A stretch of DNA of 64,000 bases, from positions 19,573,080 to 19,637,079 of the forward strand of contig CM028902.1 of NCBI GenBank assembly GCA_016801885.1, read 5' to 3'. Of the stretch, positions 22,501-35,070 are shown one piece after another. Below the pieces are notes generated by a model. It saw only the letters and a program-made list of their open reading frames with translations, searched no databases and had not been told where the DNA came from. The translations under genes and the position numbers were made by a program. The first letter of the stretch is position 1. Each line of letters starts with the position of its first letter. This DNA comes from Toxotes chatareus. Lineage: Eukaryota > Chordata > Actinopteri > Toxotidae.

Positions 22501-25116
22501 GCCTGCCCCGCCCCTGCGTCGCGGTTTCATTTATTTCATCTGAGACAGGGCACGCGCACGCCCACCTGCCTGCCCCGCCCCTGCGTCGCGGTTTCATTTA
22601 TTTCATCTGAGACAGGGCACGCGCACGCCCACCTGCCTGCCCCGCCCCTGCGTCGCGGTTTCATTTATTTCATCTGAGACAGGGCACGCGCACGCCCACC
22701 TGACTACCCGCCCCTGCGTCGCGGTTTCATTTATTTCATCTGAGACTTGGCACGCGCACGCCCACCTGCCTCCCTCGCCCCTGCGTCGCGGTTTCATTTA
22801 TTTCATCTGAGACAGGGCACGCGCACGCCCACCTGACTACCCGCCCCTGCGTCGTGGTTTCATTTATTTCATCTGAGACAGGGCACTCGCACGCCCACCT
22901 GACTACCCGCCCCCGCCCCTGCGTCGCGGTTTCACTTATTTCTTCTGAGACAGGGAACGCGCACGCCCACCTGGCTCCCCGGCCCTGCGTCGTTGTTTCA
23001 TTTATTTCATCTGAGACAGGGCACTCGCACGCCCACCTGACTACCCGCCCCCGCCCCTGCGTCGCGGTTTCACTTATTTCTACTGAGACAGGGCACGCCA
23101 AGACGCCCACCTGGCTCCTGAGACAGGGCACGCGCCCACGGCCCTGATTCGCGGTTTCATTTATTTCATCTGAGACAGGGCACTCGCACGCCCACCTGAC
23201 TACCCGCCCCAGCGTCGCGGTTTCATTTATTTCATCTGAGACAGGGCACGCGCACGCCCATCTGCCTCACCCGCCCCAGCATCGCGGTTTCATTTATTTA
23301 ATCTGAGACAGGGCACCCGGCCCTGATTCACGGTTTCATTTATTTCTTCTGAGACAGGGCGCGCGCACGCCCACCTGACTACCCGGCCCTGTGTCGCGGT
23401 TTCATTTGTTTCATCTGAGACAGGGACCGCGCACTTCCACCTGCCTCCCTTGCCCCTGCGTCGCGGTTTCATTTATTTCATCTGAGACTTGGCACGCGCA
23501 CGCCCACCTGCCTCACCCGCCCCAGCGTCGCGGTTTCATTTATTTAATCTGAGACAGGGCACCCGGCCCTGATTCACGGTTTCATTTATTTCTTCTGAGA
23601 CAGGGCACGCGCACGCCCACCTGGCTCCCCGGCCCCCGGCCCTGATTCGCGGTTTCATTTATTTCATCTGAGACTATGCACGCGCACGCCCACCTGCCTC
23701 TCCCGCCTGCCCCATTTATTTCATCTGAGACCTGCGCCGCGGTTTCATTTATTTCATCTGAGACAGGGCACGCGCGCCACCACTCTGACTACCTGCCCCC
23801 GCCCACCTGCGTCGCGCTGCGTTTCATTTATTTCATCTGAGACAGGGCACGCCTTTGCCCACCTGACTACCCCCCGCCCCTGCGTCGCGGTTTCATTTAT
23901 TTCATCTGAGACAGGGCACGCGCACGCCCACCTGCCTCCCCCGCCCCATGCGTCGCGGTTTCATTTATTTCATCTGAGACAGGGCACGCGCACGCCCACC
24001 TGACTACCCGCCCCTGCGTCGCGGTTTCATTTACTTCATCTGAGACAGGGCACGCGCACGCCCACCTGACTACCCGCCCCTGCGTCGCGGTTTCATTTAC
24101 TTCATCTGAGACAGGGCACTCGCACGCCCACCTGACTACCCGCCCCCGCCCCTGCGTCGCGGTTTCACTTATTTCTTCTGAGACAGGGAACGCGCACGCC
24201 CACCTGGCTCCCCCCGGCCCTGATTCGCGGTTTCATTTATTTCATCTGAGACAGGGCACTCGCACGCCCACCTGACTACCCGCCTCCCCGGCCCTGCGTC
24301 GCGGTTTCATTTATTTCATCTGAAACAGTGCACGTGCACGCCCACCTGACTACCTGCGTCGTGGTTTCATTTATTTCATCTGAGACAGGGCACGCGCACG
24401 CCCACCTGCCTCCCCGGCCCTGCATTGCGGTTTCATTTATTTCATCTGAGACAGGGCACGCGCACGTGCACGACCACCTGGTTTCCCGGCCCCCGGCCCT
24501 GCGTCGTGGATTCATTTATTTCTTCTGAGACAGGGCACGCGCACGCTCACCTGGCTCCCCGGCCACCGGCCCTGATTCGTGGTTTCATTTATTTCATCTG
24601 AGACAAGGCACGCCCACGCGGCTTCCCGGCCCTGCGTCGCGGTTTCATTTATTTCATTTGAGACAGGGCATACAGCCCTGCGTTGCGGTTTCATTTATTT
24701 CTTCTGAGACAGGGCACGCGCACGCCCACCTGGCTCCCCGGCCCTGCGTCGCGGTTTCATTTATTTCATCTGAGACAGGGCACGCGCACGCCCACCTGGC
24801 TCCCCGGCCCTGCGTCGCGGTTTCATTTATTTCATCTGAGACAGGGCACGCGCACGCCCAACTGGCTCCCCGGCCCACGCCCCTGCGTCGCGGTTTCATT
24901 TATTTCATCTGAGACAGGGCACGCGCACGCCCACCTGCCTCCCCCGCCCCTGCGTGCTGACGTGTTTCATTTATTTCATCTGAGACAGTGCACGCGCCCA
25001 CCTGACGCCCCCCTGGCTACCATCTGCCCCCCGGACCTGACTACCGCGCCATGTTTTTCATTTATTTCATCTGAGACAGGCCATGCCCACCTGCCTCCCC
25101 GGCCACCGCCCCCGCA
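19574..25116 (+). repeat. GC-rich VNTR of copy A, about 80 units of ~45, ~67 and ~73 bp
   Basis: The recurring core is CGGTTTCATTTATTTCATCT, then GAGACAGGGCACGCGCACGC, then CCACCTG and a variable C-rich end (cctgccccgcccctgcgt, gactacccgcccctgcgt, or ggctccccggccaccggccctgatt). Measured spacings include 67, 67, 67 and 66 bases at 22461-22728, 73 at 19828-19974, and 45 at 20254-20299. Several local blocks are duplicated. The many open frames here arise because runs of units have lengths divisible by three; the translations (FISSETGHAHAHL-type) are repeat artefacts. Confidence 0.95.
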
Positions 25117-25729
25117 TAACAATTTCAGAACATCGTAGAAAATATTTTCCTTTTTTTTAATTTTTTTATTTATTCTGTGGTCCTGGCTCCACAGATCTGC
25201 TGTTTATTGTTTACAATGATCTATTTCTAACACGTTTAATGTTCCATTCTGCTACAGATAAATTTTGGATTAATATTCTATGCAGACTGTAATGTAAATA
25301 ATTACCAGTCATGACAGCTTTTTGCCTCTGTGCTCTGTCATAACTTTAATCTGCTGAGCACACATTATCCACTAACTGTTCACTAACTGTAATCTAAATG
25401 TTGATCCTCCAACATTGTCCATTGCCAACCCTATTTGTATTATGTTCTATATGCTGCATGTCCTTCTCCTTCACTCCTCCATTCCCAGCTGTCTTACCTT
25501 CCTCCTTTTCCTCCTTTCACCCAGCCCGGCCATTGGCAGGAGGGTCCCCCATCTGAGCCAGGTTCTGCTCAAGGTTTCTTCCTTTTAAAAGGGAGTTTTT
25601 CCTTGCCACTGTTTCCTTAGGTGCTTGCTCTGGGGTCAGGCTCTGGGTCTCTGTAAAGCGCTTTGAGACAGTTTTGATTGTGGAAGGCGCTATATAAATA
25701 AAATTGAATTGAATTGAATTGAAATTGAA
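25117..25729 (+). mobile_element. 3' module of composite element A with ATTGA-type tail
   Basis: Contains phrases I recognise from a repeat common in teleosts (CAAGGTTTCTTCC, GGGAGTTTTTCCTTGCCACT, GGCGCTATATAAATAAA) and ends in AAATTGAATTGAATTGAATT. A short repeated tail of this kind is typical of LINE- or SINE-type retroposons. Its reverse complement is 59196-59804, of almost the same length (609 against 613 bases). The class of the parent element is not assigned. Confidence 0.8.
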
Positions 25730-25856
25730 CTATAGGTTTATTAAAATGCTTTCTGCGCTAAATACAATGTGTCTTATCTATGTGTATAATACAGCTTGAC
25801 CCAGCACTTTACTGATATTTCATTTGTCCTCATGTGAATATTTATTGTGGCTACTA
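25730..25856. other. Short spacer between the tail of copy A and the right direct repeat
   Basis: AT-rich unique-looking sequence. It has no match to the flank of copy B beyond its tail. Confidence 0.6.
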
Positions 25857-26430
25857 CTACAACTACCAGCAGTCAAGGTCCTTATAGCCTTTGATGATGC
25901 ACTGTCACACTTTAGATGGTGAAAAATAGAAAATGAACAGCTTCAGTCTCTGAGGAGCTGTCTTAGCACTAATGATGGCTGAACCACAAGTATGCACTAC
26001 CTAATGCCATAGTTCCCTCAAACAATGTAAACAAAATACAGGACCAATAATGTGAACAACTACTAATGATCCGCTACTAATGAGAAATGAAGGTGCTCAG
26101 GCAACATTTACCCACCTGAAAGAATAAAGGAAGGTGAGCAGTGATTTGGCTGCTCTTCAGTGATATTCTCTGGGTGTAACCACCAGTTAAAGAATGCAAT
26201 GCAGGCCCACGGCTTATGTACCCACAGTTCTTTTGCCTTTTACTCAAATCAGAAATGCATGAAATTGAACGGGGGGTATCAGTAAAAATACAAAATAAAG
26301 TGCACATACTGTGTACAAAATAACACAGGGCTACGAGTGAATGGGCAAATACACATAAATACCCTACACAAATACAGTGTGTTATTTGGTTACATACAGG
26401 ATACTGGCTTGTGCAAAGAATCAAATCCAC
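25857..26430. repeat. Right copy of the direct repeat flanking composite element A
   Basis: Partner of 18200-18677. Sequence after 26430 (CACAAGGAATTCACC...) has no match beyond the left copy, where VNTR sequence starts instead. The two copies bracket a 7.2 kb segment. They have no TG...CA ends and are not LTRs of any type I recognise. Confidence 0.9.
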
Positions 26431-27019
26431 AAGGAATTCACCTTGTCACACTACAGAGCTCTCCTACAGTGTAACCTGCTTCCTATTTCATTCACATTTC
26501 CCACACGTTCACACATTTTCCAACTGCGTTTCCTGTTGTTGACAGTACATTACTACACAGTCTTTGTTGTGTGTTTGTTCTATTGCCGAATCTCCAGTCA
26601 GCGGTGTATGTGTTTAAATTGCAATCATGGTATTTTGTGGTTAGAGCAGCTGCTGTAAGGTTGCAATTAACTTACTTAAGAATGGCAATACAGTGCGTTC
26701 ACCATTGCAACCTTCTCTAAATTGCATAATTAACCTGATAATGGCATGCTGCGACTGAATAGTTAGGGCCAAACAGCCTGAGCAAAAGAAATGATAAGAA
26801 GCGTATCCTTATCTTAAAGACTTTACCTAGCTGGATAAACACAAAGCACCCACAAGCAGAGTTCAATAATTAGATCAATTAAGCCAGTGGGTAATCAGAT
26901 GCAGAAAGAGCCAAATCACAAAAGCTTCCTTTCAGGATGTAAAATGAAGGGACCAAGTGAACCCGAAGCTCACATTGTGCTGACTGAAGGGCAGCTTAAT
27001 ATGGACCCATTTGTGGGTA

Positions 27020-27048
27020 ACACACACACACACACACACGCACGCACA
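27020..27048. repeat. (CA)n microsatellite
   Basis: About eleven CA units followed by CACG variants. Confidence 0.9.
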
Positions 27049-27984
27049 GTTTCTGAACCTAGGAAGTACTTAGTAGGAGACAAGTATAATCTTGTTTGTC
27101 TGGTGAGAAAATCACAACTAAAAGCCTTGACAAGACACTAGAATCCTCTGCGCTGATGATCACACTCTGAGAAAGTCAATCAACCCTTTCATTTACACCC
27201 ATTTCCTTATTATTTCTTTATTTCCTCATCAGGCAGCAGAGTCAATCTCTATAATAACACAGCTCTCCATATCCTGCTTTGTCTCTATTTCTATCCATTG
27301 TGGCTTCTGTGTCTGCATCTATTTCCTCTCTCTTTCTCTAGCCACATTATATGGGCATGTGGTCCGATTTTTAGGGGAAGACAATGCATGTACACAGACA
27401 TAAGTGCACATTAAGGTATTAAAGAAGAAAACTGCCTGTCTTTAAGCATCTTGGGACTGACATCAATCTGTCTCCTAAGAAAAGATCATTACTACCCAAG
27501 ATGCTAACCTTACCGAGCCCGTTTTTCATCGCCCTCTCCTCCTCACACTAAAATACGGCAGCACTTTTCTTCTGGAGACAAGGCACTCAATACCACAAAG
27601 TGTGACTTATATAATATGCTCTGTTTGCTACAGCTGGATGTTATTCCTTGGCATCTTCCACTTACAGGCATTCTGTTGCCTTTTGATCTCTCTCAAAATG
27701 GAAAGAATGAGCTGAGCGGGATCTCTCCATGGTGCTGAACTATTTCCAGCTGAACAGCTGCCCTCAGGCCACACAACCAGAAATATGCACCAACAGTATA
27801 AGACAGTGCTATCCACGATGCAAAAACATTTCATATACACTAAGAACTGGAACTGCAAAAACTTCCTTTGGAGTACCACTGTAAATGATAATGAAACTGC
27901 TGGGTTTGATCGTTCTTTTTACGTAGGTGAAATGGGCGGTGTTTGAAAGGAAACTTGAAAGGCAACAGTTTCCATCTATGCCGT

Positions 27985-27985
27985 A

Positions 27986-28025
<40 letters not shown>
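27985..28025. repeat. (TA)n(TG)n compound microsatellite
   Basis: A TA tract passes into about fifteen TG units, then AT-rich TTTA repeats. Confidence 0.95.
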
Positions 28026-28027
<2 letters not shown>

Positions 28028-31000
28028 TTTATTTTATTTATTTATTTATTTTCAGTTTACACTTCCCCCAGTTGTGTATGAATCTAAAATGATCCTTGAG
28101 CTCATGTAGAGCTGTAGTTCACCCAACAATTTAATTCCAAATCTTAGTGCACCCACTGGAAACCAAATGAAAGTCATGTTTGTCTTTGCATGTCTATGTT
28201 CCAGCTTTGGCACCAACAAAGGTTATTCTATCCTCAGAGCACAGGTCAGAGACACGTGTGTGAAAACTCTCAAGGGCTACATCCTATTCATCATCTTCAA
28301 ATCAAAATCTCTCATTCAAACAGGTGTGAAACATTAAGAGAACACTGCTTTGCATTGCATTTATTGTCCCCTGCGCTTGTGTTTTGTAATGCAGAGGTAG
28401 AACTAAATCAGTGCTAGCCCATTCAGTGTGCAGAATGCATGCACATATAAATTCAAGTCGCTTAATATATTTTTCTTTGGTGCAGTTTACACACAGCTTT
28501 TGTCCTTTTAAGTGAAGACAAGAGTCTAAGTCTGTATCCATTTCTGTTTGAGTGTGCAGGCAAATATGAAAAAGAGGACGACAGATTGCCTCATGGGTTT
28601 CAGCGTGGGGTTAATGAGAGTTTAGAAGAATATATATCAACCAGAGTACATTTAGAGGTCAGTGGGTGTCAAGACGTAGAGATGCAAACACTGATGCTCC
28701 CACTGACACATATAATACAAGACATCCATGCATGCAGACAGGGAGATGCATGGATAAACACTTGTTTTGCAGCTGAGCTGATTCACATTCGCAGCAGGAG
28801 GCAAGTTACATTTCACACCCAATTAAGAGGACTGGTGCATTGGAGTCCAAGCCAGCGTCCATTTGTGTGTGTGTGCTCCTGCACACATGAGTGTCTGTGA
28901 ATGTGCAGCTAAGTGTGTGAGACAGGAAAGACAACTCCACAGTGGACTGCTGCCAGGAATTTTCAGACAGCGTTTAATTACGAAACCATTAGGAAGTCTG
29001 TATGATCCATCCTGTCAGCCATCCTTCCGCCCTGTTTCATTTTAATCGAAGCCATATTATAGCAATGTGTGCTTCATTTTTATAATTAGACCTTTCACAT
29101 AATAACCCATCTCTATCATTTTATATGAAAATTGTGCCCAAAATAGACATCAATGTCTCTTGCTTTCACTCCCTTAACAACAACTAGACAACTCAAAACG
29201 TAATTAACAGCAGAAATTAGCAATAAAAAAAAACAAAACCTCGAAATCATATTAAATGAATACAGACATAATTATGATCATGGATCATGGATGGATCATG
29301 GATCATGGAAACATCACATATACGAGAAAGTGAATGTCCTAATCCTGGATTATTACAACAAGTTCAGCTTCAGGGTCTCCTCTGTCCTGCTGGCATCCGA
29401 CTGGCACCATCTAGAAGTGTGGACAATCACCAGGTGCACCATCTCGGTGACAAGAAAAGGGTCCAGATCTGACATGCTGGGCAAGTCAAAAGAAAGTCAA
29501 CCTGTTCACGTGGAGCAAAGTAGAAATACCTGTATGCCCGCTGTGTTCTAAGACAGGGACCCACGAAAACATCCTGAGCCATCAACAACAAATTGGGTGT
29601 GGCAAAGAAAAAGTCTTGATGGTTCTTGAAGGCTTGATCAACCTCAGTCGGATCGCCTGGGTGAGGGTGTCTGTTGTAAGACCCAAAACACCCAAGGACT
29701 CCAGGATACAACACAGATGAACTGTCTGTGATGAAAGTGCATCAGAGGATGTATGAAAGACTGGATAAATCATGACAAATGAGTTGGCTTAAAATTATTA
29801 TTTACATATTATAATATCATAAGATATTAAATGAGAGCTCTTTGAACTGAACAACAAGATACAGCTTTCTCAGAGATGAAAATCCAATTTTCAAAACATA
29901 CTGAAATTCTCATTGCTATTTTATGTGCAAGGATTACAGGAGCTGACATTCAAACTGAGCTAAGCAGAGAAGCTGCACATTAAATACTGGACTGCTTAAT
30001 CTACTGTAACCAGCTCTGGACCATGCTCATTAATTTCCTAAGAATCGCCTGTGCTTGAGTAGAATTAGAAAAAGTTGTACTTGTTAAAAAGTGCAATTAG
30101 AGAGAGAGGAAGGGTAAAGCATTCATCATGTATAGCCTGAGTTTGGAAAAAAAAGATGGGACATGCTGCATCAAAAGAGAAAGAAGCATAATATTGCATT
30201 TTGAAAATATATCAGAAACTTAGATGCTACAGATTGAAGTTACACTGTAAATTGCCTATGATCAATATTTTCACAGTAACATTGTATGCAAACCTACAGA
30301 TAATAATCATTTCAGTTCTTTGGAGTTTTTTCTTTTTATTTTCTTTTTGTTTAGCATTCTTTAGGCCATTGTCTAGCTTCACAGTCAACAATTTTAATTT
30401 AGTGACCAGATGGTGAATTTAGCAGAAGCATTTAGCAGACCGAAACTGAGTAAAAAAGAGAGTAGATTTTGGACTTACATTTGCTAGGTAGCCAGAAACA
30501 CGGTGAATGAATGCTAATGTTGCTCCATGTCTGATAGATGTGTAAACTGGCAACTGTTTGCATACAAGTTTGGTATGGGAACTTAAAAAGTGACAGTGTG
30601 TCAGTGTTATGGTTAGAGCTTGTTTCTTGCTGCCCTCGAGTGAAAAACAAAAATCAGTCACTGCAGGTTTAAAGTCAAATGTCCTTCATCAGGCTGTTGG
30701 CAATTTCTTGCCCCTTGCAGAGTGCATCATCCACAGGACCTGCCAAGAACTGTGGATTAAAGGGCCACCAACTGTTTTTTGGATGCATGGGTTAAAAAAG
30801 GTAGGATTTTTAAGAAGAGTGGGCAAAGAAGAGTGGGCAAAGAAGATTTCTGCGAATGACCGTGGAGCAGATCTCAGAATAGAGTGGATTCGGCACAGAG
30901 AGAAAATAAGACTGTGTGGGAGACTGTCTAGAAAAAAAGGTTATGGTAGTCATTCAGAAGAAGAGAAGAGGTTAAGTATTGCAATCATAACAAAAATATT

Positions 31001-34000
31001 CCTCTACAGTAATTAAATACTTACATAATTTTGTGGCATTTAAAGTAGACTCCTCTCAGCTACCCTACTACTGTGTATGTTGTTAACCTATGTTGTTTAG
31101 CACAATCCAGGGATAATACTGAAATGACATTTCAAGTTTCTGTGCAGCTGATTTCCTGTGTTTCCCAGACAACAAACAACCTTCATAGAAAAAAAAAATC
31201 TAAACTCTCTTGCAATAAATGTTGCTAAGAAGAGCAACAGTGATCTGTGTTTGATTTCTCACTAATGTGGCTGCTGATAGAAAGTGTAGAAAGAAGCTCC
31301 TTGCTCTTTGTATTGCTTTAAATCAAAATAAAAAAGTTTTCCTGTTGCATCTCTGACCACACCCATCAGTGATGTCAGAGCATACTGGCCACACCCTGGA
31401 GTACACTTCTACATCACTGCAGCGAGATGAGACTTTAAAGCGCTGGAGGTCAGCGAAAACAAAACCGTGAAAGATCAGTGTCCAGTTAGTCTTCCTCATG
31501 GTGAAGAAATACACATTTACAGAGTGTTTGGACGTGTAGGACCATGAGTTAAATGCAACAATTTCATTTTAGCAAATATTAAACAACTGCTACATTTTAG
31601 CTGTTAGCTTGTTTTCTTCCTGGACATAAAGCAGCAAAACAATGGTTGCCTCAAGGACAAGATATTATGACTGTTGCCTTGAATGAAATCCCCCTCTCTG
31701 CCTATCACACCTTCCTTTAGAGCTTCTGCTATGAGGGCAGATTTTCACAGCAGTAATTTAACTTGTTTTTTCCACTTTTCACAATGCTTAGACACAAAGT
31801 GTTCGTCATACACACTCCATATGAATATGTGGATTCACTGATACACAGACAATCACAAGCAAAGATACAAAGATACACAGAACATAATGCATGGTCCTGG
31901 TGATAAGCATTCCTAACAGTATGAGATCGCACTCAGCTGATTGGTTTTATGCATGCTGCTCACACTGGATCCACAAAAATATTGATTGATCCTTCAGCTC
32001 TGTTTGCGACTCTGACTATGTTTGTTTTCATCTCTATCAGGGCTTATTAGGAAAAAAAGCTGGAGCTTCTCTGTGGTTTCTTCCTTTTAGAAAGCAGGGG
32101 AATATTGAAAGCAGCTCAGCACTCTGCCTGCTTTGAAATCCAGGAGGCAGTATGATTGGATAAGTATTCACCGCACATTGCCGTCCCTGAATGGCCTCGT
32201 CTACCTTCGCTCTCAGCACTCTGTGCTCCCTCTCTGATATCCATGCACATTCACTGCGTCTCTAATGGATGCAATGGATTCAGTGAAAAGAGAGAAGAAG
32301 GCAGACAGGTTGGTAGCTCATGTGACTGAGGCTACATGCGTTGAACCTGGACCTAAATGAAACGTTAAATATTGCCATATGTTGCGTCCCACTGTCACAA
32401 TGGCACTACAGTTCCTGGGACAAAAGGGAGAAAAGCACACAAAGGATAAAACATAAGTGTTTGTATTGTATGTATGTGTTTGTGGGGGTGTGTGACCATG
32501 TGAGAAAGAGAAGATGTGGGAGGCCATATGGACTGTGACTTCCGTGCAGCCCAGCAGGAGGTGTCCATGAAGCTGTCTAGCAGTGCGTTAATCTGGCAGG
32601 TTTTAATGGCAAAGGCAGGCAACAGCCAAGAGATACGCACTCCCACAGCAATTCCACAAATGCAGGCCTCTCCAGCAGCCAAATGGACCGTGGCTATAAG
32701 CTAGAGGAGCCTCTGTGTTTGTGTGTGTGTGTTTCAATACTTATAAGCACCTCATGTCCCCCACAAAAATAAAAAAGGCGAGGAGAATCTTCTGCAGTGA
32801 GGTCATGTTGCAAATCCCTGCAAAAGCCCCTCTTTTTCATGGGGCTACTTTTCAGGCCAGGATTTGTTATTGTTGTCATGGTTAGAAATTTATGGTTTTA
32901 GTAGAATAATCATTAGGTCAGCTGAGGCTGCACTTCAATACCAAGTGACAATAAAACAAACAACAGAGGAACCAGATAGTGCTGTGTACTCAGTGCCCTT
33001 GCATCTTTACTGAGTAGCTAAAAGATTAAAGGACAGGATAAATGTAATAAAGTCACAGACAAACTATTTGATGCCACTGATTAAAATAATAACACACTCC
33101 AAATAAGGGTATCTTAATGTCGACTCTGAAAGAAGTTTTATCTGCATGCTGTGTTTTTTGTTTTTTTTGTTTTTTTTTTTCTTGCTGGAATAGATTATTA
33201 TCCTTGCTCAAAACAAGTGGTACTGAGTAAGCCTTGGCAATTTGAATGCCTATTATGCAAGGTCATTCATTATAGTATAATAGAGAACTAGGACTAGCGC
33301 CAGTGAAGATACTTCTCCTCTTGTTTATTTTCATTTACATAACAATTTTGGAGTCAGCTTTTTATGTTAAACCATGAATTTTCTGGACCTTATTAATTTG
33401 AATCCCTCTGCTGTAGGATTAGTATTTTGGGTAAAATCTAAAATAAGGGATAAGGGTAGGATTAGAGTTTATGGGAAGAATGAAGGACCTATCAGTGTGT
33501 AGCTATGGAAGTGTATCTACTCTCTTCCCTGTCTACATTTCCAACTGTGTGTGTGCCTGCTTGTATTTCATAAGTGTTTATGGGAGAGAGAAAATAAGAA
33601 AAGCCACTTAAACGATGTCTGTCTGCATGTCTGCATGATGAAGGCAACATGCAGAGGTACTTACATTATCAACACAATGACATTTGCCCATACACAATAA
33701 CCAATACAAACAAGTACGCAGAGAGACGAATATATGCCAGAACCTAAGTGCTCCCGGTATTTACGAACAGTTCCCTTTCAGGCTAAATGCTGAAGTAATC
33801 AGAACTATGATAAATACCATAAGGGATGAACAAGAATTGTACAAAACAAAAAACATTTTTCAATTAGCAATCTTATCACCCCTCTGTGGTGTGGGGCCAC
33901 AGCAGAGCAGGGACAATGGACACACAATGCGCTTCCATTCACAGCAGTCTGCCTCCACAGAGCATACCTTCTCTAAACAACAGGCTGGTTCTGTGGATGT

Positions 34001-34899
34001 AAAACATTCTCTAATTAGTGTTTTTCCCTTTTCTCCCTGTGTTCATTGATTGGCCATTGTACTAAACACAATGGCAGAAATACATTTTTGCGTTCTCAGT
34101 TGAAGCAAATTGCTTTCATTTATTTGTGGGGCAATCCAAATTTAATTAAGATTACATTTAATCAAGCTTGCATTTCCTAAAAAGGTTGCCAGTGTGTGTG
34201 TGTGAGTACAGTATACACGTGAATGCACTGTAAATTCACATATTCCCTCATACTGACATGTCTTGACTACTATCGCAGGAACTGCTGTGATATTCACAAT
34301 ACCTAAAGGGTGAATTCCAATGACTTAAATATTTCAGCCACATCTGCTGTTGGACTCTAATATACTGCCACAATCACCCTAGCAGCATTACTCCCCCCTT
34401 AGCACTAAAACTCTACCACTTTATCAGCTCACTGCAAAACAAGCATAAGATAGTTCTCATATAGTGCTTAAATCTGATAATCTCACCTTGCTGCAAATCC
34501 CTTCATATCAGCCTTTGTTCAAACAGTTAAAGAAAGAAAAAAAAAAACAAACAAACAAAAAAAAAAACAGAGTCACATCAAACATCAAGGTTTGGCCAAA
34601 GGGAGACGTTTTAGTTCTTCGGGACTACTTTGATCAGCCTGATTGGAATGTGTTCAAGGAGGTTCCCTGTTCCTGCTCTAAGCCACATTCACATCTGTTG
34701 ACAAAGCAGCAGTGGGGACAACCTTTCCAGCTGCATCAAGAGTGCTAAAGGCCCTCTTTGAAATCAAAATTGAGTGAATCTTCATCGAAGAAGGTGTAGT
34801 GCTGTGCATGTGGCAGGGCATACAAGGCCTTGCTTGCTTACACATGGGTTGAATCATCCAACAGCATGTGAGCTGTGAAAACAGCTTCACCCCCAGGTG

Positions 34900-35070
34900 A
34901 ATAAGAACTGCCTGTAACTGCAGACAAGGTGAGAAAAACTCTGCAGAGAGTGAACCATTGAAAGGTGACTGATCCAGACAGAACAACTGTGCACTCCCTG
35001 ATCACACAACTGTGGGGTCTGCTGTGGAAGATTTTGAAGACGTCTGAGGGTATCATGAAAATCACTGTTC
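34900..35070 (+). pseudogene. Possible LINE reverse-transcriptase relic
   Basis: A short stretch (KVRKTLQRVNH, then KVTDPDR around 34925-34985) resembles the region before the RT core of fish LINEs, where Arg-Val-Asn and a Lys-x-x-x-Pro-Asp pattern occur. No further RT motif is recognisable, so this is a weak call. A chance match is possible. Confidence 0.2.

Larger units (their letters stand above)
18678..25729 (+). mobile_element. Composite VNTR element, copy A
   Basis: Order on the plus strand: about 50 bases of a VNTR unit (18678-18727), a ~850 bp 5' module (18728-19573), a GC-rich VNTR (19574-25116), and a ~610 bp 3' module ending in ATTGA repeats (25117-25729). The same module order recurs on the minus strand at 59196-64000. 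No open frame with protein-like content is present, so it would be non-autonomous. The 3' module and its tail look like a retroposon end. I found no clear target-site duplication. Whether this is one mobile family or a chance stack of insertions copied together needs other genomic copies. Confidence 0.7.

Noticed and set aside
19574..25116. Regularly spaced repeats that might suggest a CRISPR array
   Set aside because: The whole 45-73 bp unit is repeated, with no unique spacers and no cas genes, in a vertebrate genome.
20107..25138. Many 60-150 codon open frames on both strands (FISSETGHAHAHL and INETATQGR types)
   Set aside because: Repeat-unit translations in GC-rich VNTR DNA; no start context, domain or codon bias.
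18200..26430. Direct repeats as LTRs of a retrotransposon
   Set aside because: No TG...CA ends, no primer site or polypurine tract, and no coding interior; the left copy has a 110-base deletion.
29291..29714. Overlapping open frames on both strands as a possible gene
   Set aside because: Neither translation is recognised, the strands contradict each other, and the start lies in an ATGGATC tandem.
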